64,000 nt of DNA from the NCBI RefSeq assembly GCF_003589595.1, contig NW_020653945.1, positions 7,876,458 to 7,940,457 on the forward strand. Reading direction: 5' to 3'. Below are positions 1-12,840 of the stretch, piece after piece. The stretch's first letter is position 1; each line of letters begins with the position of its first letter. The stretch comes from Hyposmocoma kahamanoa (Eukaryota > Arthropoda > Insecta > Lepidoptera > Cosmopterigidae). The translations under genes and the position numbers were made by a program. The notes under the pieces are model-generated. The model did no database searches and had not been told where the DNA came from. It saw only the letters and a program-made list of their open reading frames with translations.

Positions 1-2774
1 GCGCTAAATGCTCACGCAAACGTCTTCCTGCAAATGAACTCACTGCGCAGGTTCCACAGGAAGGGCATTCATTAGAAAGTATAAACGCATCATTGCATCA
101 CTACGAAAGATTCACTTGCCCTGATCAGGTTTAGCCTGCTTTCAACATTATTGCCGTGACTTCGAATTCGACATAAGAAAACAACTTACTGTGAGTTACG
201 CCGGTCCTGCAGATGCTAAGAAGTCATAACGTTTTTGCTCTCCTCACTCGGTAATGTACGGGCACTTACTGTTCAAGCAAGAGAAATGGACCATCTATTT
301 TATTGCAATGCACAGATTGATCACCGATAACATTGTTGTCGTAAGTTTTGTCGATCGTCTGTCTCGATTTAATCGTCATATCCTGTATCAAGTTGCGCAG
401 TAGTCGAAAAATAAATATTAAATCACTTTAATCCGACTAAAAGAGAGAACCAATATGGAAACCAGTTGGCGCAGGGTAACATCGGCTTTGATTGGAATAT
501 ATGCGATAAGTCAAAGACAGGAGCGGCGACATTCCTTGCGAAATAGCCACTTCTAACGATGGCGCTTCATCGGTTCAATTTATTGGTTTCAACTAGGGTA
601 CATGATTTCCAAAAAATAAAAGTACGTTAATTTTGTTCTTATATTTTTACCCACATGCAATGTTTAATCTTGTTTTGCCGAGTATGCAAACATTGTGTGT
701 GTTATGATGACGCTCCGACCATGGCCGCTCTCACGGCCCACTGTCAACTGTTTGATTTTTTAAAGCAAACAAATGAAAATCTGCGTACGCAATTTTTTCT
801 TGGAATATTGTCATTATGCTAAAATATGTCTTTCTCAATATTTGCTCCCTATATGTTTATAATAAAGGCGCAAGTAAAGTTAACGTAAAATTTTAAAAAC
901 TGCACGTAGTACTCCAACGTTATTATAATAACTTCCTCCTTACGGCCGAACGTTTACCATGCTGGTCTGGTCCATTTCTCTTAATGAGTTTGGGTGTAAT
1001 TCGTGGTTGTTTATGTGTGTCAATGGCACCCACGACACAGGGTTTCCCTAAGTAGTGCAGGGTTATGAGTGTGTGCGTTATTATTATATTAAATTATTCT
1101 AGTATGACTACAAATAATCACATTGGTACGACTAATGCGAAATAAGTGGGTAAAGAAACACGGGTAAAAACCAAGAACTTTCCTGATATTCACATATTTG
1201 TTTTAGGTTATCACAGCATGCTAAGCTGTGAATCAAGCCCTATGAGTCGGTGACCACGACAAAACATCGTAAAACAAACCTCTGACCCTGTAACTTTCCT
1301 GGTGTAAAATGCATGTTTATTGTTCGGCCACGCGGCCTATAGCAAATCGTAATTCTTTTTCAACATGTGCATACCTATGTTTGTTTGAAATCGGAAACCT
1401 CATGAATTTGCTATAATACAGGAAAATATTCGACCTCCTTACAAATTCCAATTCTCTTAACCAGTTTACAAAGCAGTTCGACAAAAATAAAGCCAGTAAA
1501 AAACTTGAAAACGTCCGAGTTTTAGTGGAGATGCCAATAGTATACACTTGCGAATTAATTTATTATTATTTAGATAATCATCAACTTAGCTACCTACAAA
1601 ATAAATAGTTGAACTAGGATATCATTACAGGTGATGAGGTGACACATTTTGTTTACTGAATATACCAGATACTAGTAATAATTTCTAATGAGTTCTTTAA
1701 AGAGCTATACAATTGATTGTGCCCTGTGGTTTCAATTCATTAGCAATTAATAGTATATTAACAAACGCAAATTCGCTTATAATGAGATTTTCATGAACGT
1801 AACCGTTCCAAATATTTGTAGAAAACACAAAACACGAAATAACGTTATTCTGACATAATGACCATCAGATACCAGTTATTATAGAACAACTTTATAAGAT
1901 GTACGGTATCTTAAATCATTTTAGTTCTCACGGAAATAATTAGCCCCACGTTGTAGGTACACTTCGCAAACGAAAAATTCTTGTAGCTAGCTATTTAAGT
2001 CAAACGACCGTTATAAACGTTTCAACTGTAGCAAATAAGCTGATCTATTAACATAGTCCATACCATGCCATCCATCTTTATGTATCCGCCTTATCGTTAC
2101 CGCAACCACTGGATTTGCATACGAGCGAACAATCGCTGTCTATCTCTACCGGTAATTAGAAACTTGCGAAGAATACGGTACCCAAATTGTAGCGCTACTA
2201 CACCAATAAAATCAGTATGTGTAAAGCGAGAGTATGGTTTTTATTCTGTGTGCACTCGGAATCATTTCACCCGGTAGTAATCAACTGTCAGCAATTTCCG
2301 CAGAACAAACGAAGTCAAACGTGAACGCATTACCGTTTGCGGTCATGACCCGGGCCACCATAATGTCTTGCCTATCCAGCGCCTTGAGTGGTCACGATTT
2401 TGATAGAAATTTCTTTAAGACTAAAGTGCGCCTCCTCATTTACCAGGCTATAAATCATCTAATAAGAACTTACGTACCAACAACAGTACTATAAGCTGAT
2501 AGAACAAGCATATGTTCCGATTATTTAAGCGTTATCTTACCTGCAAGTATTGCAAGTATGACAATCGACGGCTAGTGGTGTTATGATTGATACGACAGTA
2601 ATTCGTTGTACACCGTTGTTTGTATCGGATACGAGTGCTATTGACGCAGACCACACGGCTGTCGAGTACGGTACGCTGCCGCTGTTCCTAATCACTGTAA
2701 TTGAGCGTTATCATACCGTCTTTTCCGGGATGCCTACAATTAACTGTAGTAAAATCAGACTAGATTTCGCTTAC
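1..2774. other. No supported gene
   Basis: AT-rich sequence with a SINE tail (955-1105). Open frames of 60-86 codons at 2065-2783 (+) lack splice sites and recognisable motifs. If the candidate exon at 2775-3608 is real, this is its next intron. Confidence 0.5.
955..1105 (+). repeat. SINE tail fragment
   Basis: Shares GTGGTTGTTTATGTGTGTC and GAGTGTGTGCGTTATTATTA with the tail of the SINE at 54057. No tRNA-like head is left. Confidence 0.45.
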
Positions 2775-3608
2775 CTTTACTAGTATCCGGTAAGGCGTAC
2801 AGTATCCCACATAAAGCAGTTGTAACAGACGCAGTATTGTGCCCCGAAGTCTTAAATCCACATCCATTTGAATCAGATTGCGCCGGTTCGAATAGAGCTA
2901 GATCCAGTCCGTCCATATCACTCCGGGTGGATAACCCATCTTCATCCGCCGCTTTATCGCAAAAGTGCTCTGGTGAATCAACATCTTTTGGACTGCGACT
3001 ACACATGCCATCACTGAGTGGGTCGCAACAACAAGTGTCTGAGAATGGTTCAAAATCTCTGCAATCGAATTCACACCTTTCAAAGCTATCGCACGTGCAT
3101 GATGATAGCGCATCTGAATCTGATCCTTCCACTAAAAACAAATCATTTCCCTGTACCTCGTTGTTGGTTACATCCTTTTTCGCAGTCACGTAAAATACAC
3201 TAGACGTACTATATGGCACTTTTTGTACGTGCAGCTTTATATTGGGGTTCGATATCGTTTCGTTAATTAATTCATCATTCAACAATACACTTTCGTCTTC
3301 TTGGGAACGACAGTCTTCATATCGAGCAAAACTTGAAGTATCGGTGAGATTCGAAGAGCGATCCACGGAGTAAACATCGCCGTATGGATCTGCACCATCG
3401 GTTTTTAAGGTGGGTATGCGACAGGGCGGATTATTGCCACGGTTAGCAAGGAATATAGTTGTGTAAGGGCAGGTATGTGGAGGCCTGGAACGGTCTGCGC
3501 GGCGCGGGTAGCTGGCGGCCAGGGGATCGCACGCTGGCTGGGACACAGCCTCAGCGCTGATGTACGCCTCGCTCGTAGATAGCACGTTGTATCGCCAGTC
3601 TGGCATCG
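2775..3608 (-). CDS. Candidate large coding exon of an unidentified acidic protein
   Basis: A minus-strand open frame of 277 codons. It starts at an ATG at 3606 (MPDWRYNVLSTSEAYISAEA) and ends at a consensus donor AAAG|GTAAGC at 2775. The frame hits a stop soon after if the intron is not removed. An AG just before the ATG (TTGATTAG|CG) could instead be an acceptor, which would make this an internal exon in phase 1. The product is Ser/Asp/Glu-rich and low in hydrophobic runs, with a Cys-containing stretch (SSCTCDSF, DTCCCDPL). No signal peptide or membrane helix is seen. GC is higher than in the surroundings. A 118-codon + strand frame across the same DNA is treated as the shadow. Continuation would lie left of 2775. 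Family unknown. Confidence 0.5.
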
Positions 3609-6600
3609 CTAATCAACACCATCACTGATTTAATTAGAATTTGATCAAAATCATTCCATTCACATGTTCATCAATTACCTTAATTAGTTCTATAAGAACA
3701 TCATATTACATCTTCATTATTCACTAAAGGAAACGAGTATTTTTACTTCTGTCGGCGGTCGCAGCTGCTTAAATATTACTAGGACTCAGCATATATGTAT
3801 AATTACTAATAAAGCTAATAAGTCTGAGGTTTTGTTTAGCTTCTTCAGTGCTACCTATTAAAAAATGTATTGTGAATAGTTATTTAAACTTTGTTTATTT
3901 TAATGAATTGAGTTTATTCTAAATTAGGCACAACTTATATAATAGGCTTAATACCATCGCCCGTTACAGAGTTACTTAATTTGGATAACATAACCCCAAG
4001 CACAGAAGATTGAAACTAGGTCAGATGATATTTACCGCAATTCTAGATGCATTCTTGCATTGGTCGTGCGCTTCTAATAACTAGCTTTTTCTTAAAGAAA
4101 CCAAACTTTAGAAAAGCCTACTAAAATACTACGTCAAATTTCACTAAATATATTTTTATTTCATCAGCTCTGGCAGATGATGGTATGACCGACACTGGAC
4201 ATTATGTCCGTATTTAAATCATGGCCCGTATCTGCCAACGTGAACACACTGTACACAGTTCACCGGTGTCGGTGTAGGCCGTTAGGACCGGATTATTTAA
4301 GTTTTTGAACGCACCATTAGTGCCCAGAAATGTTAATGGAATTTAGGAATTACAAACGTTAACTAATGGTCTTACGTTCTACAATTAGGCGGTTTTGGGT
4401 TAGAACTAGTAAGATATCGCTATTTGGGTATGCTAAATAAAGAGATTGGCATTTGTTAAAGCATTGTATGCTATACGAATGTTGGTCAGGACGCTCCAAA
4501 GACAATGCCTCGTAAACACAATTTTGCATGTAAATGTTACTGCTGGACATAACTTTTGTCGAAAGACAGCGCAGACAACAATTTTAATGATCCTAATGTG
4601 CGCAGTCGCCTGTACATCTTAAAGAGACAACTTTTTTTAATTCAATTGAAGTCATTGTTCAAATTACTGCTCGTTACTGCATCTTTGACAACAATAATGC
4701 GGCATTTAGCATCCACCCAAATTCTTTAACATGTTTAACTGTATAAAAAGCTCAATAGCAGACAGTCGTGCTTCGAAAACGCAATTATTTTGTAAGTACT
4801 TTGAAATTGTTATAGCGGCTTGATAATAACAGATGCGGGTTCGTGACCGTTTGAGCACTGCATTAAAACATAGGCGAGGTTTTTTTATTTTAGAAATAAA
4901 GCAAACTTGGCTTAGTGTACCCTTACACACTGTTGTTGGATCATAAAATAGGATATAGCTATGAAAATAAAATCAGGGCGCTTGCATCTTGGTCGTGCAT
5001 GCTGGAGGCGGCTAAGGCTCTATTTGCTTCACAATACCAATGCATTGTGCAAGCCTTTTATTTAAAATTTTAATTATAAAAATACATATTTATGATTCTT
5101 TACACTGCGAGAACCTATATGAGGGACTGTAACTATAAACATTTTTCTTTACAAACTATTACAGGTTTATTATCATTGTTCCCTGTAGAGCTCTAACCAT
5201 TAGAAGCAATTAAAGTAGTTTTTAATAATGTTGGTATTTTATATTCGTAAGTTATATATTCTGGCAATCTAGTCGAAATCTTTCCAAAAAGTGGTAATAG
5301 GTGCTGGTCACAATTAACCATAAGCGGTCCAATAAGCCCGTGACAAAAACATAAGCCGGGCACGGTCAACGAACGAAAATAACCAACCACTTTACTCCTA
5401 CCTCGCACGCGTCTCATAGAAACACTATCATTAAATAAATCACATTGTTCGGAAGAAGGGAAACTGGCGTTAAGTAAGAATGTGTTACGCTCGAAATATG
5501 TGGTCGTGTTTTAAATATTACTTTGGCCATGTCTCGTAAACCACACCTTACTCGCTTTCTTAATATCGCTTCTACAATCATATACTTTCCACACAGACAA
5601 ATGTGTTAATATGCAAATGATGAGTGAAAATTGTTACTTCCGAAGGTAACAAAGAAGTTAGGGTTAATTTGTGAAATGTAAGCCTGGAGCTTGAAGCTTT
5701 AGCATTTATTGCCGATTACTCGCTACGGCAACAGCGCAGGCCCGCCGACAAACACCCACAACCTCACAATTGGCTTGTAGCGAAAACAAACAAAAAACAA
5801 ATATTCGCTTTACATCTAAGTTGCAACTTGCTAGCGATTTCTCGAAATAGAAATAACCTCAGCGTATTTCAGAATTTACTGAGCTCAAGTTCCTATGTGG
5901 TCGTTTAAGGAGCAGTTCTCTCGCAACGACTTATGTAGATTAGTTAAGATACGAAGGAAAGTTGCCCACGGTAGGTCTCTATGGAAATAGCTCCTCTGAG
6001 GTTGTGAAGTGGCCGCGAGAGTGGCAAACGGTGAGAGTTGAACTTGGCTATTGGGATTACAAACTGGGTTTATAGTGACATCGATTTCGACGCGCATCGA
6101 GGCACTGATCATCTGTAACCTTATCATTATGTCTCTTGTCTAGAGTATAAGCAATATATAATAACGAGAAATAAAACATTTACTGCATGGATTATTATAT
6201 TATTTCTAAAGTGCTAGATTATAACGTCAATTAAATTCAAGATAATTATTTCTCCGATGTGAGTCAGAAAAGCGTAATTACGACTAATTTAAAAATAAAG
6301 CACGAGATAAGAGCAACACTATATTACACTGCAATAACTAACTTCTTGTAACTATAAGATATACAAAAAGGTCGCGGTCCAATTTATTAATCACGCACTT
6401 TAATTAATACAACCACACGGCACTAACCCTTTAAAGGAACGCTCACACTTAATTAAAACGATCGGGATTAACACAATTATCGATCTAGCGGACGCCGACA
6501 GAAGTAAAATTAGTAAACATGAAATAAAAACAGTTTCGACAGTCGTATCGGCACTGAAACTAGCACTGCACAGTTTTTGTCGCTTATATTTGCCTTAAAA

Positions 6601-8485
6601 ACCGTTAGTCAACGTATTGATTCGAATATTTCGATAAATTCGTTTCGTCGAGCGCGCGCGGTGCGTAACAAGCAGTGCGCATGACGGGTCGCGCTGGGAC
6701 CGACTGGAGTACTGCGCGCGCAGCATACGGCGACTGAGGGCGCATGCGCCTGTATCAAGCCTACGACGGACTAAGTTCGCATCGCAGCTGGCCGCGCCGC
6801 GCGCAGTGTCGCAGCTTCGTGGAACCGTTAACACTACGACCCACAATAATGTCACAAACAAAATCCAGCTTCGTATTCATGAGAGCCTCACCTTTACATT
6901 TATCAAAATCACATCACTGCATAATGAGCTGAGTAACCCCAGCTAATAACACAGTGTCTGTGGGACTACTTTGTACGCCTAGACACATTAAAAAGGGTGT
7001 GTAACAGTGCTTATTTATTATTTTATTAACAGGGTCACTGCTCTGTAACTTTTTCAATATATTCTGTTGTTACATTGAGCTAAGGAGTGAGTATGAGAAT
7101 TCGCATTCCCTCGCTAAAGATCCGGAACAAAGAATCCCTTTGCGTTATTTCATAAGTGAACTGTTGCCGAGAACATTAATAATTTACTCAAGGGCTATTC
7201 TTAGAATGTTTAAGTTATTGGTCATAAAATCTGTGAAGATTGAATAACCAGAGACACAATAAAATAATCTTCCTGTATTCATGAATTAAGCGCCTGTTTG
7301 TAATGCCGATATGAAACTGTTTGTACCATTAATGGATGTAATAAAACGTACAACAATCTACTTACTATATTATGTTAAATCCTTTTGTAGGTTAGACCTT
7401 ACAAAATATTTTTTTAATAACACTTAGTGGCTCTAACTTAACCATAGTTTATGAACAATAAAAAAATATAAAAAAAACACAAATTACTTGGTCGTTACGC
7501 ATTGTGAGTAAATGTAACTATGATTATATACAAACTTTTATTTAAAAATTTGAAATAAAACTGCATTTCCAGATCCTAATTATGCGATTAGGTCGCGTCG
7601 CCTTACTTTCTCAAACTCGTACAAAGTAACTGAAATGCAAAAAATGCATATACAATTTTTGCAGGTTAATTTCACGTCACATTTCCTTCATATTCACACA
7701 CTGGCTTTTACCTACTCTTAAAGTAATGCATCCACTTTAACACCCTTGATAAGAAATTTAAAATAAATAGAAACTTTTATTGCCTTCTCCTGAATAATCA
7801 CTGTTTATAAGATACGTGTTTAACAAAATATGGCATCAATATGTCTGTTACTCATCCGTGGTCCTGGAACACGTAAAGATCCCGATACATCTCGGTTTGT
7901 TTGAGAAAACAAAATGTCCGATTTAGATCCATAAAAATAATTTAATTTCCATTAATATATACATATTCCATTATTGTGTAGCAATCGCGAAACTCGTAGA
8001 ACTCGAAATTATTTCAAAAGCCTATAATTTGTTTAATTAACTAATTTCAAGACCTCATTCATTCGAAAGACGTTGGTGTCTATTTAATAAGACAGGAGAA
8101 GTCTTACTTATTTAATTCCATTCTTCCGCCGAAGTAAATTATTAGCGAGTATTAACTCAATAATCATTTCAAAATACTCGCACTCCGTCTTAAACAATTC
8201 ACGCGTAGCTTTTTATTTCGTTGTGCAAGTGGTTTCGTGGTATTGCTTAATAGAGCTTAATTGATAAGTCAGAGGTCTCTTATCTAGTGCCATTGTGGTC
8301 CACAAAAGATTATTGACGCGATGTGCCACTGCGACCCAATAAGGTCTACTTTACAAATTGCATAATTCATCAATCAATTTGCTACATTAATAATTTTAAA
8401 CGAATTTACTTTCGTGTTGTGTAAGATACTTTAAATTAGTACCGACACTGTTACTTACCGTGATAGAGTTCACCGTCGCTTTATA
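3609..8485. other. Gene-poor stretch
   Basis: AT-rich, with the CpG-rich block at 6640-6830 and a MITE fragment near 7865-7940. An 80-codon minus-strand frame at 5885-6127 preceded by GGTTACAG is protein-like in composition but not recognisable. Confidence 0.5.
6640..6830. promoter_or_regulatory. CpG-rich block with NRF-1-type palindrome, possible promoter
   Basis: Much richer in GC and CpG than its surroundings. It contains the 12-bp palindrome GGCGCATGCGCC (6739-6750) and several GCGCGC runs. It could drive a minus-strand transcript toward the exon at 2775-3608, but no splice chain was traced. Confidence 0.3.
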
Positions 8486-9794
8486 CAAGGTGTCTCAAAA
8501 GAAATTTTATATTTGTTTAGCTTACTGCGTGAACGCAGCGTATCTGAGGGGTGCGGGGGTTATGTCAATCGGTAGCTTGGCTCTTGGGAATTCAGTCGCT
8601 ATGGAGCGTTTCTCGGGAGCAGACCGCGCGTTGTGCGTACGAGAGTTTTACAAGAACGGTGATTCGGCAACTGTCACGCGTAGAAAATTCTGCAGTATTC
8701 GAGGTTTTCGCCACTTAAATGATGCGCCAAGCCTTCCTCTCATTCGACATTGGGTTAAAAAGTTTGAAAAGACTGGAACAACGCTGGATAAATCAAAATC
8801 CGGGCGACCTAGGTCATCAAGAACGGTAGAAAACGTGGAGAGTGTTAATCAGTCTGTTCGTGACGACCCGAACCTTTCAATTCGGAAGCGCGCGAGTGCT
8901 TTAAATGTGCATAGATCATCATTACATCGCATTATGCACAAAGATCTAAAGCTGCACCCCTACAAAATTCAATTGGTGCAAGAATTAAAGCCCCAAGATG
9001 CCAGTCAGAGGCTTAATTTCGTAAATCAGGTGATTGAGCGATTTTCAACGTTTACCAACATTTTGTTTTCGGATGAAGCTCATTTTCATCTTAATGGCCA
9101 CGTAAATAAGCAAAACTGCCGCTACTGGAGTTCAACGAATCCGAAACGCAAACATCAGAAACCCCTACACTCGCCTAAAGTGACCGTATGGGCTGTCATG
9201 TCGGCGCGAGGAATTATCGGCCCTTACTTTTTTGAAGACGAAATGGGGCGTGCAGTTACAGTGAATTCAGAGCGTTATGTGGAGATGTTAGACAACTTCT
9301 TGGTACCTGAACTGCAAAACTTTCCTGACTATAACCAAAGAACATGGTTTCAACAGGACGGAGCAACTTCACACACGTCCAATATGTCTCTGCCACGTGT
9401 TCGTGAAATTTTCTCAGGAAAATTGATCTCCCGGAGAGGTGACATAAATTGGCCTCCACGTAGCCCAGATTTAACCCCTATGGACTTTTCCTATGGGGTT
9501 ATCTTAAATCTAAAGTTTACGCCAATAAACCGACTTCACTGGCGCATTTGAAAGAAAATATCCGTCACGAAATGGCAGCCATCCCTGACTCCACCTGTCG
9601 AGCAGTCATAAGTAATTTTACTGTTCGATTAAATGAGTGCCAACAACGCGAGGGTTTACATTTAGACGATATTATTTTTAAGAAATAAATTCCCAAAAAG
9701 TGTATTTTAACAATAAATAAACATTTTTTCTATATACCGCTTCCTTTTTTTTTAATCAATCCACTAAATATAAAATTTCTTTTGAGACACCCTG
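8486..9794 (+). mobile_element. Tc1/mariner-superfamily element, DD41D type, nearly complete
   Basis: 1309 bp between 29-bp inverted repeats (8486-8514 and 9766-9794) that match at 28 of 29 positions and begin CARGGTGTCTC. It is flanked by the TA target duplication (8484-8485, 9795-9796). It carries one transposase frame, broken by a single-base deletion. The high TIR identity suggests a fairly recent insertion. Confidence 0.93.
8601..9688 (+). pseudogene. Mariner-like transposase (DD41D), one frameshift
   Basis: Cut-and-paste transposase. The likely start is MERFSGADRALCVREF at 8601, or MSIGSLALGNS at 8562; an upstream ATG at 8460 lies outside the element. An N-terminal HTH region precedes the linker SGRPRSS. 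The catalytic residues lie in ILFSDEAHF (first Asp), FQQDGATSHT (second) and SPDLTPMDF (third). 41 residues separate the second and third Asp, as in the rosa/DD41D group rather than the DD34D mariners. Just after the third Asp, around 9486-9492, one base is missing (TTTTCCTATGG). The normal C-terminus resumes in the next frame as WGYLKSKVYANKP and runs to a TAA at 9686-9688. The protein is otherwise intact. Confidence 0.88.
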
Positions 9795-9971
9795 TACTAT
9801 AGATTATTTCCAGTGATTGGAATTGAAGGAGTTAATATAGCTAAACTGAAGAATAACGCGGACATTCCATTCAACAAATCCCGGGACTTATCAGAACTGA
9901 TTACATTAGTAATTTATATGCGTATTATTTATTGAAATTTTAGTATATTGGCAATAAATTATTATTTCCTA

Positions 9972-10383
9972 TTAAGAGTCTATATTACCTCGCCTCGAAT
10001 TCAAACTTTTCCCGTACTAATAAGGTTCATTTTGATTGGGCCGAGCGCCAGGAACACTGGCTTTATTTCAGAATTTATTTTTTTACAAACAAAATTAAAG
10101 CCATTTGAAAAATGTATATCGTATACTATACGTGTTCTATTTAGTTTAATTGATATTTAAAAAATCATTGTGTAAAGTACCTATTGAATACAACGGTTTC
10201 CTTGTAAAATTTCGAGGTAGGGTTGTTTTTTTTCTATCGCGAAAATTTTTGAGAATCGTGTTTTCACACCGTATCAGTGAATATCCTCAATTTTACTATA
10301 TATTTTTTCCAAAGCGATTGATTCAACACTTTCACTGTTATGCGGAATCAACCAAAGCCATTTGAGTTTGTATAAACTCTTTA
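9972..10383 (+). mobile_element. TTAA MITE family C, copy 1
   Basis: ~412 bp, inverted relative to copies 2 and 3. The left end is TTAAGAGTCTATATTACCTC; the right end is degenerate (ACTCTTTAC). Shared internal blocks include GTACCTATTGAATACAACGG and TCGTGTTTTCACACC. Confidence 0.75.
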
Positions 10384-11704
10384 CGCTACAAATTATTATC
10401 TCAAAACATAATGTTGTAGTTGTGTTTCTATATGTACTGACGTATTTAAATACTTTAGTCATTTAAAAAATAAATATTTGACAACCTGTATTTTGGAATG
10501 TTTAGAAAATAAACAATAAAAAAGACGTTTTATAATCACTGATGACAAAATGGTTATGTCCATACTAATAAAACGTTCATACTTTAGGTAAATTAACTTC
10601 CTCAATTCCGATACTGATTACTTCTCATAGAGATTGATTTGAAATTTGACATATATGTATACTAGTTTAAAAAACCCAATACAAAGATCTGTAACAAACA
10701 TGTAAAGAAATTCGTAAATTCTGCTGACTCTATCTGTAAGTTAGTTGATTAAGTGCCCCGTGGCCCCGCATGGCAACAGACACAGATTCGAGTCCAGTCA
10801 GATCGAAAGATTTTTTTCTATGTGTTTCATCTTTGTGCCAACAATAGGTGAAATCGTCTGCTTAAAGGTACAACCACATAAGTTACATTTTCTACAAAAA
10901 ATCTCCAAATTATGTACCATTTGCAAGAAATTCATCATCTTTCTGCAGATAAAACTCAAGTTTATAGCTTTTTTGTTATTGAGCTTCACGTAGATTTTCT
11001 TACCATAGCTATATAAATTAAAAACTTTCTGTGGAAAATGTCACTTATTAGGTTTTACCTTTCAACAGACGAAATAATAGTTTAACATTACATGGAACTA
11101 ATGGGAATAAATACAACATGTTAACATTACGATTGTGGAACGTGGAACTGAGTGCATGGAACTACTGGAAATAAACGATAATAACTTAATAACAAACTTT
11201 TCACAGTTTTATTTTTAATAATAATAATATAGACTATCGCGTCAAACAAAACACTGCAAGGCTCAATACACTGTTTTGTAATTAAATTAATAAAAAAATT
11301 GTAAAAAAACATAAGAACCAAAATCTGTCGGCTGTTAAGAAGGGAAAGGGACAAAAAAAATCGTTCTTCAACAGAAATAGACTATTTTCCAAAATTATAG
11401 TGGCTAGATAGATTTATTTAATATCTAACGTAGAATATAAGTTAAATGCATGTTTTTATGTTATTAATCTCAAAAATTACAAAAATACGAAAAATCCCTT
11501 GCACAGCTTTTTCTCAAAATGCTGTTTTTGATATTACAGTGTTTTGGTTTGACAGGGCAATATAGTTGCACGAGGTGTTTATCTGTAATTAACTGTTTAT
11601 ATACTGTAAACCACAAATCATTCACCCAGTACATAAGGCACTAAAATAACTGTTGTTAAACCTAGTGATTTAAAAAAATAATATTTAATATTTGAAAACT
11701 TCAG

Positions 11705-11906
11705 TGGAACGGTTGTACTTAGTAGCGCACACGGCTCGCTAGATGAAGAGGCCAAGGTTGCGATTGTCGGTAGGGTCAACTTAGGAAACAAATTTTCTAA
11801 ATTGGTTCTGGTCTGGCTGCTCTGGGTAGTGCTGGCGATTTTGTTACTCAAGTACAGTGAATTGCCTAGTCTGATACATAAAAAATGCGATGTAGCAACT
11901 TTCATT
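11705..11906 (+). CDS. Candidate orphan exon encoding one membrane helix
   Basis: A + strand open frame without ATG, bounded by an acceptor-like AACTTCAG at 11697-11704 and a strong donor ATT|GTAAGT. The length is 202 nt (entering with one base to complete a codon, leaving in phase 0). The frame reads GSLDEEAKVAIVGRVN, then a hydrophobic run KLVLVWLLWVVLAILLLKYS typical of a transmembrane segment, then LPSLIHKKCDVATFI. The antisense 95-codon frame is taken as the shadow because it lacks splice logic and protein-like order. The family is not recognised. It may be an internal exon of a membrane-protein gene or a stranded exon copy. No partner exon was found nearby. Confidence 0.35.
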
Positions 11907-11921
11907 GTAAGTCTAAGTGTC

Positions 11922-11985
11922 GTATTCCAGAACTCTACTCAATACTCAAGTCCTGACTTGAGCATTGAGTAGAGCTCTGGAATAC
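11922..11985. repeat. 64-bp near-perfect palindrome
   Basis: 31-bp arms with two mismatches around a 2-nt loop (arm start GTATTCCAGA). It ends 5 bp before the TTAA of family C copy 2 and starts 15 bp after the candidate exon at 11705-11906. Confidence 0.85.
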
Positions 11986-11989
11986 AACC

Positions 11990-12406
11990 TTAAGAGTCTG
12001 TACATCCTCAAATGGCTTTGAATGAATGAATGAATGAATGAATGGTTGAAGCAATCGCTTTGGAAAAAATATATAGTAAAATAGAGGATATACACTAATT
12101 ACTATATGGTGTGAAAACACGATTCCTAAAAATTTTCACGATAGAATAAAAACACAAACTTACCTCGAAAACAAAAAACCGGTGTATTCAATAGGTACTT
12201 TACATATACCAATTTATTTTTTATATATCAATTGGACTAAATAAAACACGTAAAGTATACGATATGCATTTTTTAAATGGGTTCAATTTCGTTTGTAAAA
12301 AAATAAATTCTGAAATAGAGCCAGTGTCCCTGTCGCTCAACCCAAGCCAAAGTGAATTTAGTACGGGAAAAAATTGAATTCGAGCTGAGGTAGTACCGAC
12401 TCTTAA
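11990..12406 (-). mobile_element. TTAA MITE family C, copy 2
   Basis: 417 bp including both TTAA ends. Inverted ends are TTAAGAGTCTGTAC and, reading inwards from the right, TTAAGAGTCGGTAC. An (AATG)n microsatellite (12020-12043) has grown inside. Two ~70-codon frames shared with copy 1 follow from the DNA similarity and are not taken as genes. Confidence 0.8.
12020..12043. repeat. (AATG)n microsatellite
   Basis: Six tandem GAAT/AATG units inside family C copy 2, absent from the other copies. Confidence 0.9.
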
Positions 12407-12840
12407 AAGAGGTAGAAATGACTGTACACACATGTAATATAGGCTATACTGGTGGAACTTAATCTATGAAAATTAAAATTATTGCTTATACTCAAAGAAC
12501 ATCATACTTTCTTTTCCCAACGTAAAATTCCAACAGGATACTCAATTTTCACACGGGAAGTGATTATTTGTTGACAGCTTCTAAGCATGGCAGATGGGTA
12601 GCCGAGACTCAGTAAATATTAGAGTTCAGTCAGACTGAGTAAATATATTTCTTAACTGTTTACTTTGCACGCACCCCGCTTGAAGTGTTTATAAAATAAA
12701 ACCACGTTGAAAACGTTATTCATGTTATTATTTTAAACATTCACTCGCACAGTTAGTCGTTTAAATAAGGTCGATAAGTTAAAGAATCTTAATTCTTAAC
12801 ATATTATTTTTAAATCCCTAAACAGTACCATCGGCCTTAA

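Noticed and set aside
2234..2783. Two + frames (86 and 66 codons) with faint mutual similarity (SAISAEQT / SAIDADHT, ALP / TLP)
   Set aside because: The similarity is short and could be chance; no splice sites or family match, so no repeat-protein claim is made.
2837..3193. 118-codon + strand frame
   Set aside because: Antisense shadow of the larger minus-strand frame at 2775-3606, without its own splice signals.
8460..8600. Use of the ATG at 8460 as transposase start
   Set aside because: It lies outside the left TIR (8486); homology begins at about 8562-8601.
10150..10365. Shared ~70-codon frames in family C copies (also 9948-10160 and 12221-12433)
   Set aside because: The similarity follows from DNA-level copying of a non-coding MITE; the third copy does not keep the frame.
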